This document shows positions 63,907 through 64,000 of a DNA stretch of 64,000 bases, piece by piece. This stretch comes from Astragalus membranaceus. Its lineage: Eukaryota; Streptophyta; Magnoliopsida; Fabales; Fabaceae. The position numbers were made by a program, and so were the translations under genes. Where the stretch lies: the NCBI GenBank assembly GCA_039519185.1, contig CM076849.1, positions 111,605,806 to 111,669,805 of the forward strand, given 5' to 3'. Numbering within the stretch: the stretch's first letter is position 1; each line of letters starts with the position of its first letter. The notes under the pieces are model-generated. The model worked only from the letters and a program-made list of their open reading frames with translations, was not told the DNA's origin and did not search any database.

Positions 63907-64000
63907 CACTACGCCAAAAAACACCTTTTATAGCGCTTATTTTTGCCTTTCATAGCGTTTAAAAGTGCTATATATGCGACCAATATAGTAGCTTTCAAAC
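63907..64000 (+). mobile_element. CACTA-2, terminal 94 bp
   Basis: CACTACGCCAAAAAACACC begins at 63907, a standard CACTA tip, preceded by att. Repeated ATAGCGCTT/ATAGCGTTT/GTGCTAT motifs follow as subterminal repeats. The rest lies outside the window. Confidence 0.75.

Overview
This window is plant nuclear repeat DNA with no convincing host gene. The families present (Ogre-like, Athila-like and Retand/Tat-like Ty3/gypsy elements, SIRE-type Ty1/copia elements, CACTA transposons, a Mutator-type foldback element) and the LTR styles suggest a papilionoid legume; the genus cannot be fixed from the sequence. Almost every base belongs to a transposable element, and most boundaries can be fixed from LTR ends, primer-binding sites (PBS), polypurine tracts (PPT) and target-site duplications (TSD).

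Left block (1-21278). Tat-A, a decayed Tat-lineage gypsy element on the + strand, carries protease, RT, RNase H, a second RNase H and integrase, followed by a spliced antisense gene on the - strand. A solo LTR (5838-7972, TSD acccg) splits that antisense gene. Next comes a head-to-tail array of pol-truncated copia copies (8986-21278), itself hit by a Mutator-type foldback element (11251-12284, 9-bp TSD) and by a complete gag-only SIRE-like element on the - strand (14616-20402, TSD tctct).

Right block (21279-63585). This is a multi-level nest. Tat-1 (- strand; aRNH at 21285-21648, RT, linker and 5' LTR at 61545-63585) was entered by CACTA-1 (- strand; pieces at 21649-24792, 42557-43135 and 59215-61540). 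CACTA-1 in turn received an Athila-like element (24793-42551, TSD cctct) and a Tat-lineage element, Tat-2 (43136-46726 and 58629-59214). Inside the Athila sits a tandem LTR-internal-LTR-internal-LTR non-autonomous element (26934-34503, TSD aagtc). Inside the Tat-2 gag sits a very young, pol-deleted Ogre-like element (46727-58623). A second CACTA element starts at 63907 and leaves the window.

How the parts work together. Nearly all elements are non-autonomous or decayed. The reading frames still open over their full length are the SIRE-like gag, the Ogre-like gag and the Athila env-like ORF. Below the level of genes, several families carry family-specific arrays of short palindromes: ATCGAT arrays just upstream of the TATA box in both the copia SIRE and the gypsy Ogre LTRs; paired GCTRYAGCG motifs on a 15-bp period at eight places in the Athila; paired GCACGGTCCGTGC motifs in the solo LTR; and a duplicated two-hairpin module with compensatory changes in the Ogre LTR.
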